Shown piece after piece: positions 56,714 through 64,000 of a stretch of 64,000 nt of DNA. The first letter of the stretch is position 1. Each line of letters opens with the position of its first letter. The notes beneath the pieces were generated by a model, which was not told the DNA's origin, made no database searches, and saw only the letters and a program-made list of their open reading frames with translations. The DNA is from Thiemannella venezuelensis (GTDB taxonomy: Bacteria > Actinomycetota > Actinomycetes > Streptosporangiales > Streptosporangiaceae). The stretch spans positions 1 to 64,000 of the forward strand of contig NZ_JACHJJ010000003.1 in the NCBI RefSeq assembly GCF_014203605.1. Direction: 5' to 3'. The position numbers and the translations under genes are program-made.

Positions 56714-57025
56714 TCAGGCGGCGTGGGCTTCGAACCAGAGGGAACCCAGATCGTCACCAGAGGTGATGCGAACGTCCGCGTCGAGAGCGGCGGCCAGATG
56801 CCGCAGCAACGCGACGGTGGGCGTCGTTCCGCCCTCCTCGATGCACTCGATCTCGTCCTCGGTCATATCCGCCCGTTCGGCCAGTTCGGCCACGCTCAGA
56901 CCGAGGGCCGTACGCCGGTCGTACAGCGCCTTGCCGAAAGCAAGCGCCTCACGGATCGCCACCCGCTCGGGATCTTCGATCTGCGTTTCAGGGCGCACCC
57001 AGCGGGTGTGGTAGCCGGCCATCAC
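56714..57025 (-). CDS. HTH (XRE) antitoxin, HigA-like
   Basis: A 103-aa protein. The central HTH reads RTALGLSVAELAERADMTEDEIECIEEGGTTPTVALLRHLAAAL, typical of XRE-family antitoxins. Its ATG overlaps the stop of the upstream toxin gene (ATGA), giving the toxin-first order seen in HigBA pairs. It would neutralise the toxin and repress the operon. Confidence 0.88.
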   Translation of the reverse strand: MMAGYHTRWVRPETQIEDPERVAIREALAFGKALYDRRTALGLSVAELAERADMTEDEIECIEEGGTTPTVALLRHLAAALDADVRITSGDDLGSLWFEAHAA

Positions 57026-57453
57026 ACCCGCCTTTCATAGGTCTCGGTCACCGGCCCCCAGTGATCACGCTCGCAGACCTTCTGCGCCCGGACCGCCCGG
57101 TCGATCTGCCGCTGATCATGCTGCCCGGTCTTGCGGAAGACCGTGAGCAACACGATGACCCTTCCTGGAGTACACCAGTACGCTACCCGAGCCGCAACAT
57201 CACGAAGCCGTACCCGCAGCTCCCACACAGGGCCTTCCAGATGGTCCGACCACGGCCCACCGAGTTCGGTCCCCTTCTCCGCAAGAAGACCGGCCACCTC
57301 ATCGACCCGCTTGAGGTCACTATCGACCCGCTTGAAGTCACTGTCGCTGAGAGTGTCCAGCCATTCGCGGACTTCGGGTTCGATCTCGAAGCCGTACGGC
57401 TCTCGCGCCCCTTCAAGCCTCCCCACCATCACACCACCCAGAGTAATGGTCAT
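57022..57453 (-). CDS. RelE/HigB-like toxin
   Basis: A 143-aa protein of the phage-derived Gp49/HigB-like group: VWELRVRLRDVAARVAYW and VIVLLTVFRKTGQHDQRQIDRAVRA match the core of these mRNA interferases. A 21-bp tandem duplication inside the gene gives two copies of SD(F/L)KRVD at about residues 38-51. The start at 57453 has no strong ribosome-binding site; ATG 57429 preceded by GGTGG is an alternative. It is the first gene of a toxin-antitoxin pair. Confidence 0.85.
   Translation of the reverse strand: MTITLGGVMVGRLEGAREPYGFEIEPEVREWLDTLSDSDFKRVDSDLKRVDEVAGLLAEKGTELGGPWSDHLEGPVWELRVRLRDVAARVAYWCTPGRVIVLLTVFRKTGQHDQRQIDRAVRAQKVCERDHWGPVTETYERRV
57301..57342 (-). repeat. 21-bp tandem duplication inside the toxin gene
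   Basis: ATCGACCCGCTTGAGGTCAC T and the next 21 bases differ only by one G-to-A change. The copies keep the frame and add a seven-residue repeat in a predicted helix between the N-terminal region and the toxin core. Confidence 0.85.
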
Positions 57454-57570
57454 TACGCAGAGCGTGACGACCTTCGGTGCGGCTGATCTGGAAGGAGCCC
57501 TCTCAGCCCTGCGGCCTTAACGGAACTGGCCCACAGCCGGCAGCTCTCCCAAGGGGAGACGGTCATCGAC

Positions 57571-57855
57571 TTGTCGAACGAACGGCGCGAGGAAGAAGTG
57601 AGGTGGACACTCGACCGGTCGAAGGACCGGTTCATCCTCCGGAACGTGGGAACAGCCATCGCAACCGGCGTGAAAGTGGGCGGGGAAGGCGTGGTCCGGA
57701 TAGCTTCTCAGCTTCCGGATGGCGCGGCGGTACGGCCTGGGGCGTCGGTGAGCTTCATGATGGCCGGCAGCTTGGCGCATGCGGTTCCTGATGAGATCGA
57801 GGTCACCTGGGACGGGCATCCCGAGCCCGTGATTCTGCCGGTGCCACCTCGCTGA
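57571..57855 (+). pseudogene. Fragment of a larger conserved actinobacterial protein
   Basis: The 94-residue reading (RWTLDRSKDRFILRNVGTAIATGV..., ending IEVTWDGHPEPVILPVPPR) looks like a beta-rich C-terminal domain rather than a full protein. Its only start is TTG 57571, 12 bases after GGGGAG; the frame is open only to 57487 with no ATG or GTG. It may be the surviving 3' part of a longer gene, or a small gene with a rare start. Confidence 0.45.
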
Positions 57856-57963
57856 TCAAGTTGCCGTCATGATCTCTGCCCGCGCCCTGCCCGCAGAGCC
57901 CGTCGCCGGGCGTCGAACAGCGTCGCAGGACGGCGGAACCACTCAGGCCCCGGAAACGCAAAA

Positions 57964-57992
57964 GACCAGCTCACACAATGTGTGAGCTGGTC
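57964..57992 (-). terminator. Rho-independent terminator of the tRNA gene
   Basis: GACCAGCTCACACA and its exact complement, separated by one base, form a long stem. On the minus strand it lies directly after the tRNA and is followed by TTTTG, a short U-tract. Confidence 0.85.
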
Positions 57993-57997
57993 CGGGT

Positions 57998-58072
57998 TGG
58001 TGCCCCCTGCAAGATTCGAACTTGCGCTCCCGGCTCCGGAGGCCGGTGCTCTATCCCCTGAGCTAAGGGGGC
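57998..58072 (-). tRNA. tRNA-Arg (anticodon CCG)
   Basis: The minus strand folds into a cloverleaf: acceptor GCCCCCT/AGGGGGC, D arm with AGCTCAGGGGATAGAGC, anticodon arm CCGGC-CTCCGGA-GCCGG (anticodon CCG) and a T arm with the GTTCGAATC loop. The encoded CCA is included at 57998-58000. It reads CGG codons. A strong terminator follows. tRNA genes are common integration sites, but no integrase is seen next to it. Confidence 0.95.
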
Positions 58073-58154
58073 CAACGAGTGATTAGATTACCAGCATCCG
58101 GAGGGGAACCGACACTCGGTATCGGAAGTGAGTGATCTGCCGTGGCGGCGGGGG

Positions 58155-58967
58155 TCATCGGGGGGACGGGCGGACCGCTCCTCTGTAGCGGGCCCGGTAG
58201 TAGGAGGAGGCCGCGAAGTCGGTGGTCTTGACGACGTCTCCGGTCTTGGGGGCGTGGACCATGACGCCGTCCTTCACGTAGAGGCCCACGTGGGTGGGGG
58301 CGCCGGTGCCGCCGCCGAAGAAGACGAGGTCCCCGGCGCGGAGCCGGGAGAACGGCACGCGGCGGCCCTGCCGGAACTGGTCGCCGGTGTAGTGGGTGAG
58401 CACGGCCCCGGCCTTGGACCAGGCGTGCAGGGCGAGACCCGAGCAGTCGAAGCCGCCCCGCGTCGGCCCGGTGCTCGAACCGCCGCCCCAGACGTACGGC
58501 GTGCCGAGGTGGCGGAGCGCGGCGGCCACCGCGATCCGGCCGGGTGAGGGGCGGCCCGGCCGCGTGCGCTCCTCCGCGTCCCGCCGGCCGGGGCGGGGGC
58601 CGGACCCCGGGCGTGCGGGCCCGGGGTCCGGCCGCGGCCCCGCCCCGGGGCCCGCAGGCGGCTGCGCGGGTCCCGCCGCGCCCTCCGCTCCCGGCCGGGG
58701 CGCCGGGTGGGGCGTGCGGGCGCCGCCGGGAGGCTCCTCCGGCCGCAAGCCGCCGTTTCGCGGTCGTCCCGTCCCGCAGCCCGTGACGATCAGGGTGTGC
58801 ACGCTCTCGGGGATCCAGCGCCAGAGGTGCTCCGGCAACCGGGCGAGCACCCACGAGCAGGATCGATGCGCCTGGGCGGCGCGGGCCCCGTCCGGAAGGG
58901 TCAGGGCGCGGGCCCCGTCCGGGGCCGCCGTGGCGAGGACGGCTGCTGCGACGAAGACGGTGATCAC
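58155..58967 (-). CDS. NlpC/P60 family cell-wall peptidase
   Basis: A 270-aa exported protein. An N-terminal hydrophobic signal (ITVFVAAAVLATAAPDG) is followed by a long Pro/Gly/Arg-rich linker (residues about 75-150) and an NlpC/P60 domain: GGFDCSGLALHAW (catalytic Cys), GAPTHVGLYV (His) and VMVHAPK. It would cut peptide stems of peptidoglycan. GTG 58967 has GGGAGG upstream. Confidence 0.92.
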   Translation of the reverse strand: MITVFVAAAVLATAAPDGARALTLPDGARAAQAHRSCSWVLARLPEHLWRWIPESVHTLIVTGCGTGRPRNGGLRPEEPPGGARTPHPAPRPGAEGAAGPAQPPAGPGAGPRPDPGPARPGSGPRPGRRDAEERTRPGRPSPGRIAVAAALRHLGTPYVWGGGSSTGPTRGGFDCSGLALHAWSKAGAVLTHYTGDQFRQGRRVPFSRLRAGDLVFFGGGTGAPTHVGLYVKDGVMVHAPKTGDVVKTTDFAASSYYRARYRGAVRPSPR

Positions 58968-59139
58968 TTTTGGGCCTCCCGGGCTCGGCGGATGATCGAG
59001 GCCTCAGGATCGGCGGAACGGGGCGACCGGCGCGGAGCCGAGTCCGGTTCTGGGGAAAACCTGTCGCCTGTGGACAACTCCCCGTACACATCCGGAGAAA
59101 CCCGCGCGTGATCGACGCCGAAGAGTTAGCTTGGCGGCC

Positions 59140-59601
59140 GTGGGAGAGCTTCTGGGCAAGGTTCTGGTGGTGGATGACGACGAGATCATCCGGCAGCTCA
59201 TCGCGGTCAACCTGACCCTGGAGGGGTTCCAGGTGGAGACCGCCTTCGACGGGCAGAACTGCCTGGACCGGGTGCTGGACGTGCAACCCGACGTGATCAC
59301 CCTCGACGTCATGATGCCCCGGATGGACGGCTGGATGACGGCCAGCCGGCTGCGGAGCGACGACAGCACCAGCCACATCAAGGTCGTCCTGATCAGCGCC
59401 CGCGCGCAGGAGGACGACAAGCGGCGCGGGCTCGGCATCGGGGCGGACGCCTACCTCACCAAGCCGTTCGACCCGGCCGAGCTCATCCAGGTCGTCCGCG
59501 ACCTCGCGGTCTCGGCCCGCACGGGCGTCTCGGAGCCGGCCCGCACCGGCGTCTCAGAGCAGCCCTTCCCTGCGGGCGACGGCGGCGGCCTGGGTCCGTG
59601 A
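59140..59601 (+). CDS. Stand-alone response-regulator receiver protein
   Basis: A 153-aa protein that is only a CheY-like receiver: VLVVDDDEII (acidic pair), TLDVMMPRMDGW (phospho-acceptor Asp) and LTKPFDPAEL (Lys). A short C-terminal tail contains a repeated ARTGVSE motif. No output domain is present. It may be GTG 59140 or TTG 59131; neither has a clear ribosome-binding site. Its last 48 bases overlap the convergent LAL gene, which is unusually long for such an overlap. Confidence 0.85.
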   Translation: MGELLGKVLVVDDDEIIRQLIAVNLTLEGFQVETAFDGQNCLDRVLDVQPDVITLDVMMPRMDGWMTASRLRSDDSTSHIKVVLISARAQEDDKRRGLGIGADAYLTKPFDPAELIQVVRDLAVSARTGVSEPARTGVSEQPFPAGDGGGLGP

Positions 59602-62376
59602 GGAGACGCCGAGCTTGCCCAGGATGTTGGAGACGTGCACGCTCACCGTCTTCTGCGCGATGAACAGCCGCTCGCCGATCTCGCGGTTGGGCAGCCCCTC
59701 GGCCACCAGCGCGAGCACCTCCTGCTCGCGGCCGGTCAGCAGCCCCGGCTGGGCCGCCGTGAACCGCGCCCGGCGTCCCAGCTCCGCCAGCGCCTCGCCC
59801 AGCGGCCTGGCCCCCAGTGACCCGGCGGTCTCGACAGCCCGCTCCCACTCCCGCCTCGCGCCCTCGCGGTCCCCGTCCGCCAGCAGCGCCTCGGCCAGCC
59901 GCCAGCGCGAGCGCGCCACCTCGTAGACGAAGCCGAAGTCGAACGCCTCCACCACCGCGCGCCAGGCATCGGTGCCGGAACGGCCGTGGGCGCGGTGCCA
60001 CTCGGCCTCCGCCCGTGCCAGCCAGGCCATCCCCTCGGGTCCCATCGGCCCCCGGATGCCCGAGCCCGGACCGACGACGGTGGGCACCCTGGCCCGTTCC
60101 AGCATCGCGTCGGCTTCGGCGGCGCGCCCCAGGTCCGCCAGCGCCCACAGGCCGGTCGCGCCGAGCCGGACGACGCCGGGATCGTGCGGGTAGAGCGCGT
60201 CGAGGGCCGCGTGGACGTGGCCGAGCGCACCCTCGGGGTCACCGTGCCAGAGCGCGTGCTCGGCGGCCAGGCCGTGCCCCATGTAGGAGACGAGCACGTC
60301 GTCGGACCAGAAGGGCTCCATCCAGGAGAGGCGCTCCTCCACGGCGGGCAGGCCCCGGGCCACCTCGACGAAGAGCGCGAAGGACGAGAGCGTGGCCTCG
60401 GCCGACGTGCCCGCGCGGATGCCGAACCCGGCGGCGACCTTCTCCGCCGCGTCCCACTCCCCCGCCACGTAGTGGATCAGGAGGCGGAGGAAGCGCAGGT
60501 CGGTGCCGAAGGTGCTCCAGTCGAGGCCGGTCTCGTGCGCCAGCCGCAGTCCCCGGTCCACGGTGACGGAGGCCTCGGCCAGGTCGCCGCTCTCGTACTG
60601 GACCCGGGCGTACTGGAAGATCGCCCGCAGGTCGATGGCCAGGTCGCCGGAGCGCTCCGCGGCGGCGCAGCCGAGCAGCTCCTTGGCCCTGGGAATGTCG
60701 GCGGCGAGTGCGGCCAGGGATCCCAGGGTGATCAGCGCGCTGGTCTCCGCGTCGGTGGCGCCGCTGGCGCGGGCGGTCTCCAGCGCGCGGACGGCGAGCG
60801 CCTCCACCTCGTCGTGCCGCTCGGTCCAGTAGAGCGCGCGGGCGTAGGTCGCCAGGGCGCGGGCGAGCACGGGCGGTTCGTCCGCCGCCTCGACGGCCGC
60901 CTGGGCGGCGGCGATCGCCCCCTCCTCGTCGTCGGCGTCGATGAGGCAGTAGGCCAGCCGCTCGTTCACCTCGGCCGAGGCGGGCAGCCTCCGGAGCTGG
61001 GCGACGGCCCGGTGGTTGTCGCCGCTGTCGGCCGCCGCGGCGGCGCTGCGCATGGCGAGGCGGCCGTGGTCGCTCCCGGCGAGCCGCTCGGCGTCGGCGA
61101 CGCGGTCCCAGAGTCCGAGGGCCTGCTCGAAGTGGCGGTGGGCCTCGGCGGGGGCGCCGAGGCGCTCGGCCCGGCGGCCGGCCTCCACCGAGGCCGCCAG
61201 GGCCCCGGCGAGGTCGTGGCCGGCCAGGTAGTGGTGGGCGAGCTCGGCGGCGGCGCCCTCCCGTGCGGTCAGCAGCCGGGCGAACTCGGCGTGCAGGCGG
61301 GTCCGCTCGCCGGGGAGCAGGTCGGTGTAGACGGCCTCCTGGAGCAGGGCGTGCCGGAAGGTGTAGCCGTCACCGGAGGGGCGCAGGAGCCCGCGGGAGA
61401 CGATCTCCCTCATGGACTCCTCGAAGTCCAGGTCGTCCAGGCCGGAGGCCTCCTGGAGCAGGTCGTGGGCGACCTTCCGCCCGGCGACGGCCGCGCCGCG
61501 CAGCACCCTCTGGGCGGAGTCGGAGAGCAGCTCGGCGCGGGAGAGCAGCAGGTCGGCCAGGCCGTCGGGCATCGAGCAGCCGCCGAGCGCGGCCTCCAGC
61601 AGTTCCTCGGCGTAGAACGGGTTGCCCTCGGCGCGCCCGACCACCTGGTCGATCACCCGGGCGTCGGTGCCGCCGAGCACGGCGACGTAGTCGGTCATCT
61701 CACCGCGGTCGAGCGGGCCCAGTTCGACGGAGGTCACCGAGGGCAGCCGCTTGAGCTCGGCGAGGACCCGGCGGAGCGGGTGGCGGCGGTGGAGGTCGTC
61801 GGTCCGGTAGGTGCCGACCACGCAGACGTGCTCGCCCTGGAGCATCCGGCTGAGGAAGACCACCAGGTCGCGGGTGGACTGGTCGGCCCAGTGCAGGTCC
61901 TCCAGGATCAGCAGCACCGGCCGGACGGCCAGGAAGCCGAGCATCGAGCCGAACAGCTGCTGCTGGGTGAGGCCGGAGGCGCTCTCCGGCCCGCCGTCGG
62001 CGCTGCCGGGCAGCAGCCTGCCGAGGACCGGGCGCGCGTCGAGTGCGGCGCGCAGCTCGCCCTCCGCGCCGCGCAGGGCGTCGGCCAGCGGGAGGTACGG
62101 CAGCGCGTCGCCGAGTTCGGCGCACTGCCCGGTGAGTACGGCGAAGCCGGCCTCCCTGGCCCGCTCGGCCAGCTCCGTGACCAGCCGGGTCTTGCCGATG
62201 CCCGCGTCGCCGCCCACGAGGGCGACCCCGGCCGTCCCCCCTGCCGCGGAGTCCAGCACGGCGACCAGGCGATCGAGTTCCAGCAACCGCCCGACCAGAG
62301 TGCTCTGCACCTTCTGTGACCCCACGTCGGCGAGTATGCCATGGACCACCGACGACGAACCGGTACAAATAACCAT
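59554..62376 (-). CDS. LAL-type LuxR transcriptional regulator (second)
   Basis: A 940-aa LAL regulator. Walker A VGGDAGIGKTRLV (near residue 54), Walker B LLILEDLHWADQ, a TPR-like helical middle and a C-terminal LuxR HTH (LTGREQEVLALVAEGLPNREIGERLFI). It lies outside the biosynthetic region and is more likely a general or metabolic regulator. The N-terminal start is uncertain: the frame stays open upstream but the sequence before VQSTLVGRLLEL is not LAL-like; ATG 62376 is used. Confidence 0.9.
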   Translation of the reverse strand: MVICTGSSSVVHGILADVGSQKVQSTLVGRLLELDRLVAVLDSAAGGTAGVALVGGDAGIGKTRLVTELAERAREAGFAVLTGQCAELGDALPYLPLADALRGAEGELRAALDARPVLGRLLPGSADGGPESASGLTQQQLFGSMLGFLAVRPVLLILEDLHWADQSTRDLVVFLSRMLQGEHVCVVGTYRTDDLHRRHPLRRVLAELKRLPSVTSVELGPLDRGEMTDYVAVLGGTDARVIDQVVGRAEGNPFYAEELLEAALGGCSMPDGLADLLLSRAELLSDSAQRVLRGAAVAGRKVAHDLLQEASGLDDLDFEESMREIVSRGLLRPSGDGYTFRHALLQEAVYTDLLPGERTRLHAEFARLLTAREGAAAELAHHYLAGHDLAGALAASVEAGRRAERLGAPAEAHRHFEQALGLWDRVADAERLAGSDHGRLAMRSAAAAADSGDNHRAVAQLRRLPASAEVNERLAYCLIDADDEEGAIAAAQAAVEAADEPPVLARALATYARALYWTERHDEVEALAVRALETARASGATDAETSALITLGSLAALAADIPRAKELLGCAAAERSGDLAIDLRAIFQYARVQYESGDLAEASVTVDRGLRLAHETGLDWSTFGTDLRFLRLLIHYVAGEWDAAEKVAAGFGIRAGTSAEATLSSFALFVEVARGLPAVEERLSWMEPFWSDDVLVSYMGHGLAAEHALWHGDPEGALGHVHAALDALYPHDPGVVRLGATGLWALADLGRAAEADAMLERARVPTVVGPGSGIRGPMGPEGMAWLARAEAEWHRAHGRSGTDAWRAVVEAFDFGFVYEVARSRWRLAEALLADGDREGARREWERAVETAGSLGARPLGEALAELGRRARFTAAQPGLLTGREQEVLALVAEGLPNREIGERLFIAQKTVSVHVSNILGKLGVSSRTQAAAVARREGLL

Positions 62377-62440
62377 AGACCTGCAACGACGCCCCGCACC
62401 GCCCTTCCCGCGGGTCCGACCGGCCTCCCGGACGGCCCCC

Positions 62441-62497
62441 GGATCGGCCCTCCGGAGCGCTTCCGGATTGGCCCTCCGGAGCGCCTCCGGATTGGCC
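62441..62497. repeat. 24-bp tandem repeat between divergent genes
   Basis: The unit GGATCGGCCCTCCGGAGCGC plus four bases occurs at 62441-62464, again at 62465-62488 (two changes) and partly at 62489-62497. It lies in the 168-base region between the LAL start and the LysE start. Each unit contains a CTCCGGAG palindrome, so a bound regulator is possible. Confidence 0.6.
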
Positions 62498-62544
62498 TTC
62501 GCCCCGGGGACCGGAGTCCTCCTATGGTCGGAGGCATGGTCTCG

Positions 62545-63156
62545 ATGTCCACTTTCCTGGTGTTCTCTGTGGCGTCCCTGGCGCTGGTCCTGGTTCCCGG
62601 TCCCAACCACCTCTACATCGCCGCCCGCGGCATCGCCCAGGGCCGGGCCGCGGCGATGGCGAGCGCGTTCGGGGTGGAGACCGGGACACTGCTGCACATC
62701 GCCGCGGCGGCGGCCGGGCTCTCCTACGTGGTCGCCCGGTCGGCGACCCTGTTCAACCTGATCAAATGGGCGGGAGTCGCGTATCTGGTCTATCTGGGCG
62801 TCCGGGCGCTGACCAGCAGGCAGGATCCGGGCATCCGGGAGGCCGAGCCGCAACCGCTGCGCGCGATCTTCCTCGAAGGGGTCGTCGTCAACGTCCTGAA
62901 CCCCAAGGTGATCCTGTTCTTCCTGGCGTTCCTGCCCCAGTTCGTGGAGCCGGAGGCCGGGGCGGTGCCGCTGCAGATCGTCATCCTGGGCGGAACGCTG
63001 CTGCTCCTGGGCCTGGTCTCCGACATGGTCTACGCCGCGGGCGCGGGCGCGCTCGGCAGGCGGCTGCGGGACAGGGCCAGGCAGCTCGGATTCTTCAGCG
63101 GCCTCGTCTACCTGGGCCTCGGTGTGGCGACCGCGCTCTCCGGCCGCTCCGCCTGA
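62545..63156 (+). CDS. LysE/RhtB-family amino-acid exporter
   Basis: A 203-aa membrane protein with about six helices. STFLVFSVASLALVLVPGPNHLYIAARG at the N terminus and VVNVLNPKVILFFLAFLPQF in the middle are characteristic of LysE/RhtB exporters. The start is ambiguous: ATG 62524, 62536 and 62545 are in frame; 62545 has the best spacing to GGAGG. The end overlaps the convergent hydrolase gene by 49 bases. Confidence 0.93.
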   Translation: MSTFLVFSVASLALVLVPGPNHLYIAARGIAQGRAAAMASAFGVETGTLLHIAAAAAGLSYVVARSATLFNLIKWAGVAYLVYLGVRALTSRQDPGIREAEPQPLRAIFLEGVVVNVLNPKVILFFLAFLPQFVEPEAGAVPLQIVILGGTLLLLGLVSDMVYAAGAGALGRRLRDRARQLGFFSGLVYLGLGVATALSGRSA

Positions 63157-63929
63157 TCGCCGGCCGCGCCTCCCGTCCGCCCCGCCGGGGCACCCGCACC
63201 CGCCCCGGGTCCGCGCCGGGCGGCGCTCCCCGCTCCCGGACCGTCCACCTGGTCGCACAGGTCGCCCACCAGGCGGGCCAGCACGCCGGGGGCGGCCAGC
63301 ATCCCCAGGTGCCCGCGCCCGGGGGCCAGGATCAGCCGGCCGTCCCGGCAGGCGCGCAGGAAGGCGCGCTCGTCGGCGCGGAACGGGTCGCGGGCGCCGT
63401 TGACCAGCCACACCCGCCCCGGATAGGCCGCCAGCGCCGCGAGCTGGCCGTGCCCGGCGACGGCCTCGACGGCCTGGGGCATCACCTCGCAGGACAGTCC
63501 TCCCGCCACCATGGCCTCTCCCGCCGGGCCGGGCAGGGCGCGGCGCAGGCCGTACGAGCTGAGCCGGTCGGCGAGGGGCGGATTCCGGGCCGCCAGTGAG
63601 GCGATGAAGCGATATATCCCGGCATAGCGGTCGGGTAGTGCCGTGCATCCCATCGCGACCAGCCCGGCCACCTTCCCGGGGAACCGCTCGGCCGCCGCGA
63701 TCCCGACGTATCCGCCGAGCGAGAGCCCGGCCACGAACGCCCGCCCGCCGGCCCCGTCGATCGCCCCGGCCACCGCCGAGACCGCCGCGTCCATCGTGAA
63801 CGGCTCCCCCCGCCCGGCCCCGTGCCCCGGCAGGTCCACGGCGATGGACGGCCTGTCCAGACGTGACATGACCGGGCCCCACATGGTCGCGCTGACCCGG
63901 ATCCCGTGGACGAAGACGATCGGCAGCAT
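63108..63929 (-). CDS. Alpha/beta-hydrolase
   Basis: A 273-aa hydrolase. The first strand IVFVHGIRVSATMW, nucleophile GLSLGGYVG, Asp in GARDPFRAD and His in GRGHLGM form the expected triad. A Gly/Ala/Pro-rich tail of about 35 residues follows. ATG 63929 has AGGAGG upstream; the longer frame to 63995 runs through the palindromic operator and is rejected. Substrate unknown. Confidence 0.9.
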   Translation of the reverse strand: MLPIVFVHGIRVSATMWGPVMSRLDRPSIAVDLPGHGAGRGEPFTMDAAVSAVAGAIDGAGGRAFVAGLSLGGYVGIAAAERFPGKVAGLVAMGCTALPDRYAGIYRFIASLAARNPPLADRLSSYGLRRALPGPAGEAMVAGGLSCEVMPQAVEAVAGHGQLAALAAYPGRVWLVNGARDPFRADERAFLRACRDGRLILAPGRGHLGMLAAPGVLARLVGDLCDQVDGPGAGSAARRGPGAGAGAPAGRTGGAAGDQAERPESAVATPRPR

Positions 63930-63950
63930 GACGGCCTCCTGACCGAAGAG

Positions 63951-63972
63951 TGCAACGCACCGTTGCGTTGCA
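63951..63972. promoter_or_regulatory. TetR-type palindromic operator
   Basis: TGCAACGCA-CCGT-TGCGTTGCA is a perfect 9-bp inverted repeat with a 4-base centre, 21 bases upstream of the hydrolase start and 21 before a possible plus-strand ATG at 63994. The size and shape fit a TetR-family operator controlling two divergent genes. Confidence 0.7.
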
Positions 63973-63993
63973 ATATACGCTACCCTGATCACC

Positions 63994-64000
63994 ATGGCAC
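63994..64000 (+). CDS. Start of a gene cut by the right edge (possibly a TetR regulator)
   Basis: ATGGCAC at the end of the window could be the first codons of a divergent gene. The operator between it and the hydrolase fits the usual TetR arrangement. With only two codons visible the product cannot be known. Confidence 0.25.

Noticed and set aside
57964-57992. Attachment site or operator at the palindrome next to the tRNA
   Set aside because: It lies directly after the tRNA 3' end and is followed by a U-tract on the same strand, so a terminator is the simpler reading; no integrase is adjacent.
59554-63960. LAL gene extended upstream to 63960
   Set aside because: The added 528 codons run antisense to the LysE gene and in another frame of the hydrolase, with no similarity to regulators.

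Overview
The window is high-GC actinobacterial DNA: GC-rich codon third positions, frequent GTG starts, strong purine-rich ribosome-binding sites and regulators typical of Actinobacteria (SARP, LuxR-type LAL, NarL-type two-component). About the first 51 kb is the right-hand part of a large natural-product cluster that continues beyond the left edge. From about 51.3 kb onward the genes look like ordinary accessory or chromosomal content. The genus cannot be fixed from sequence alone; a filamentous actinomycete is the safest reading.

Layout. (1) 1-4490, minus strand: 5' end of a modular type I PKS with a KSQ-AT-ACP loading module followed by the KS of the first extension module, cut by the window edge. 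(2) 4.8-11.9 kb: discrete NRPS-type enzymes, namely a free condensation enzyme, a free adenylation enzyme, a free carrier protein (minus strand, with a rare TTA codon) and a second condensation enzyme ending in a carrier-like domain without its serine. These are followed, with 4-nt overlaps, by an unrecognised 299-aa protein and a NifS-like cysteine desulfurase. (3) 29.5-11.9 kb, minus strand: a 19-gene, translationally coupled operon built around a dissociated reducing (polyene-type) type II PKS: KR, ACP, DH, a GcvT-like protein, a fused KS-CLF, nitroreductase, FAD enzyme, epoxide-hydrolase-like protein, malonyl AT, two AcpS-like proteins, a SnoaL fusion protein and a hydrolase. It ends with a beta-helix protein plus ABC exporter, rmlA and a LuxR regulator. 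Its promoter carries an 11-bp direct repeat of the kind bound by SARP activators. (4) 29.6-41.8 kb: an FAD monooxygenase, a SARP, a glycosyltransferase and a deoxyaminosugar set (3-aminotransferase, epimerase, 3-C-methyltransferase, 2,3-dehydratase) like the EvaA-D set for vancosamine/eremosamine, plus an F420/flavin-type oxidoreductase, an Sfp-type PPTase and an aldo/keto reductase. (5) 41.8-51.1 kb: a NarL-type response regulator and kinase, a UbiA prenyltransferase, a 2-isopropylmalate synthase, a 31-codon small ORF, a LAL regulator, a DUF5988-like small protein and an acyl-CoA carboxyltransferase.

How the genes may work together (inference). The modular PKS would start from decarboxylated methylmalonate and build the main chain. 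The reducing type II system would build an unsaturated acyl chain. The free A/PCP/C enzymes would add an amino acid and make an amide. The sugar genes would make a branched 2,3,6-trideoxy-3-amino sugar attached by the glycosyltransferase. The carboxyltransferase and LeuA would feed precursors, and the NifS/299-aa pair may supply sulfur. No known compound could be assigned with confidence.

51.3-64 kb holds a secreted GH92 mannosidase, a tandem pair of DUF6461-like proteins, an SMI1/KNR4 protein, a HigB/HigA-like toxin-antitoxin pair, a tRNA-Arg(CCG) with a terminator, an NlpC/P60 protein, a lone receiver protein, a second LAL regulator, a LysE-type exporter, a hydrolase and a palindromic operator at the right edge. 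No rRNA, CRISPR array or insertion sequence was seen.
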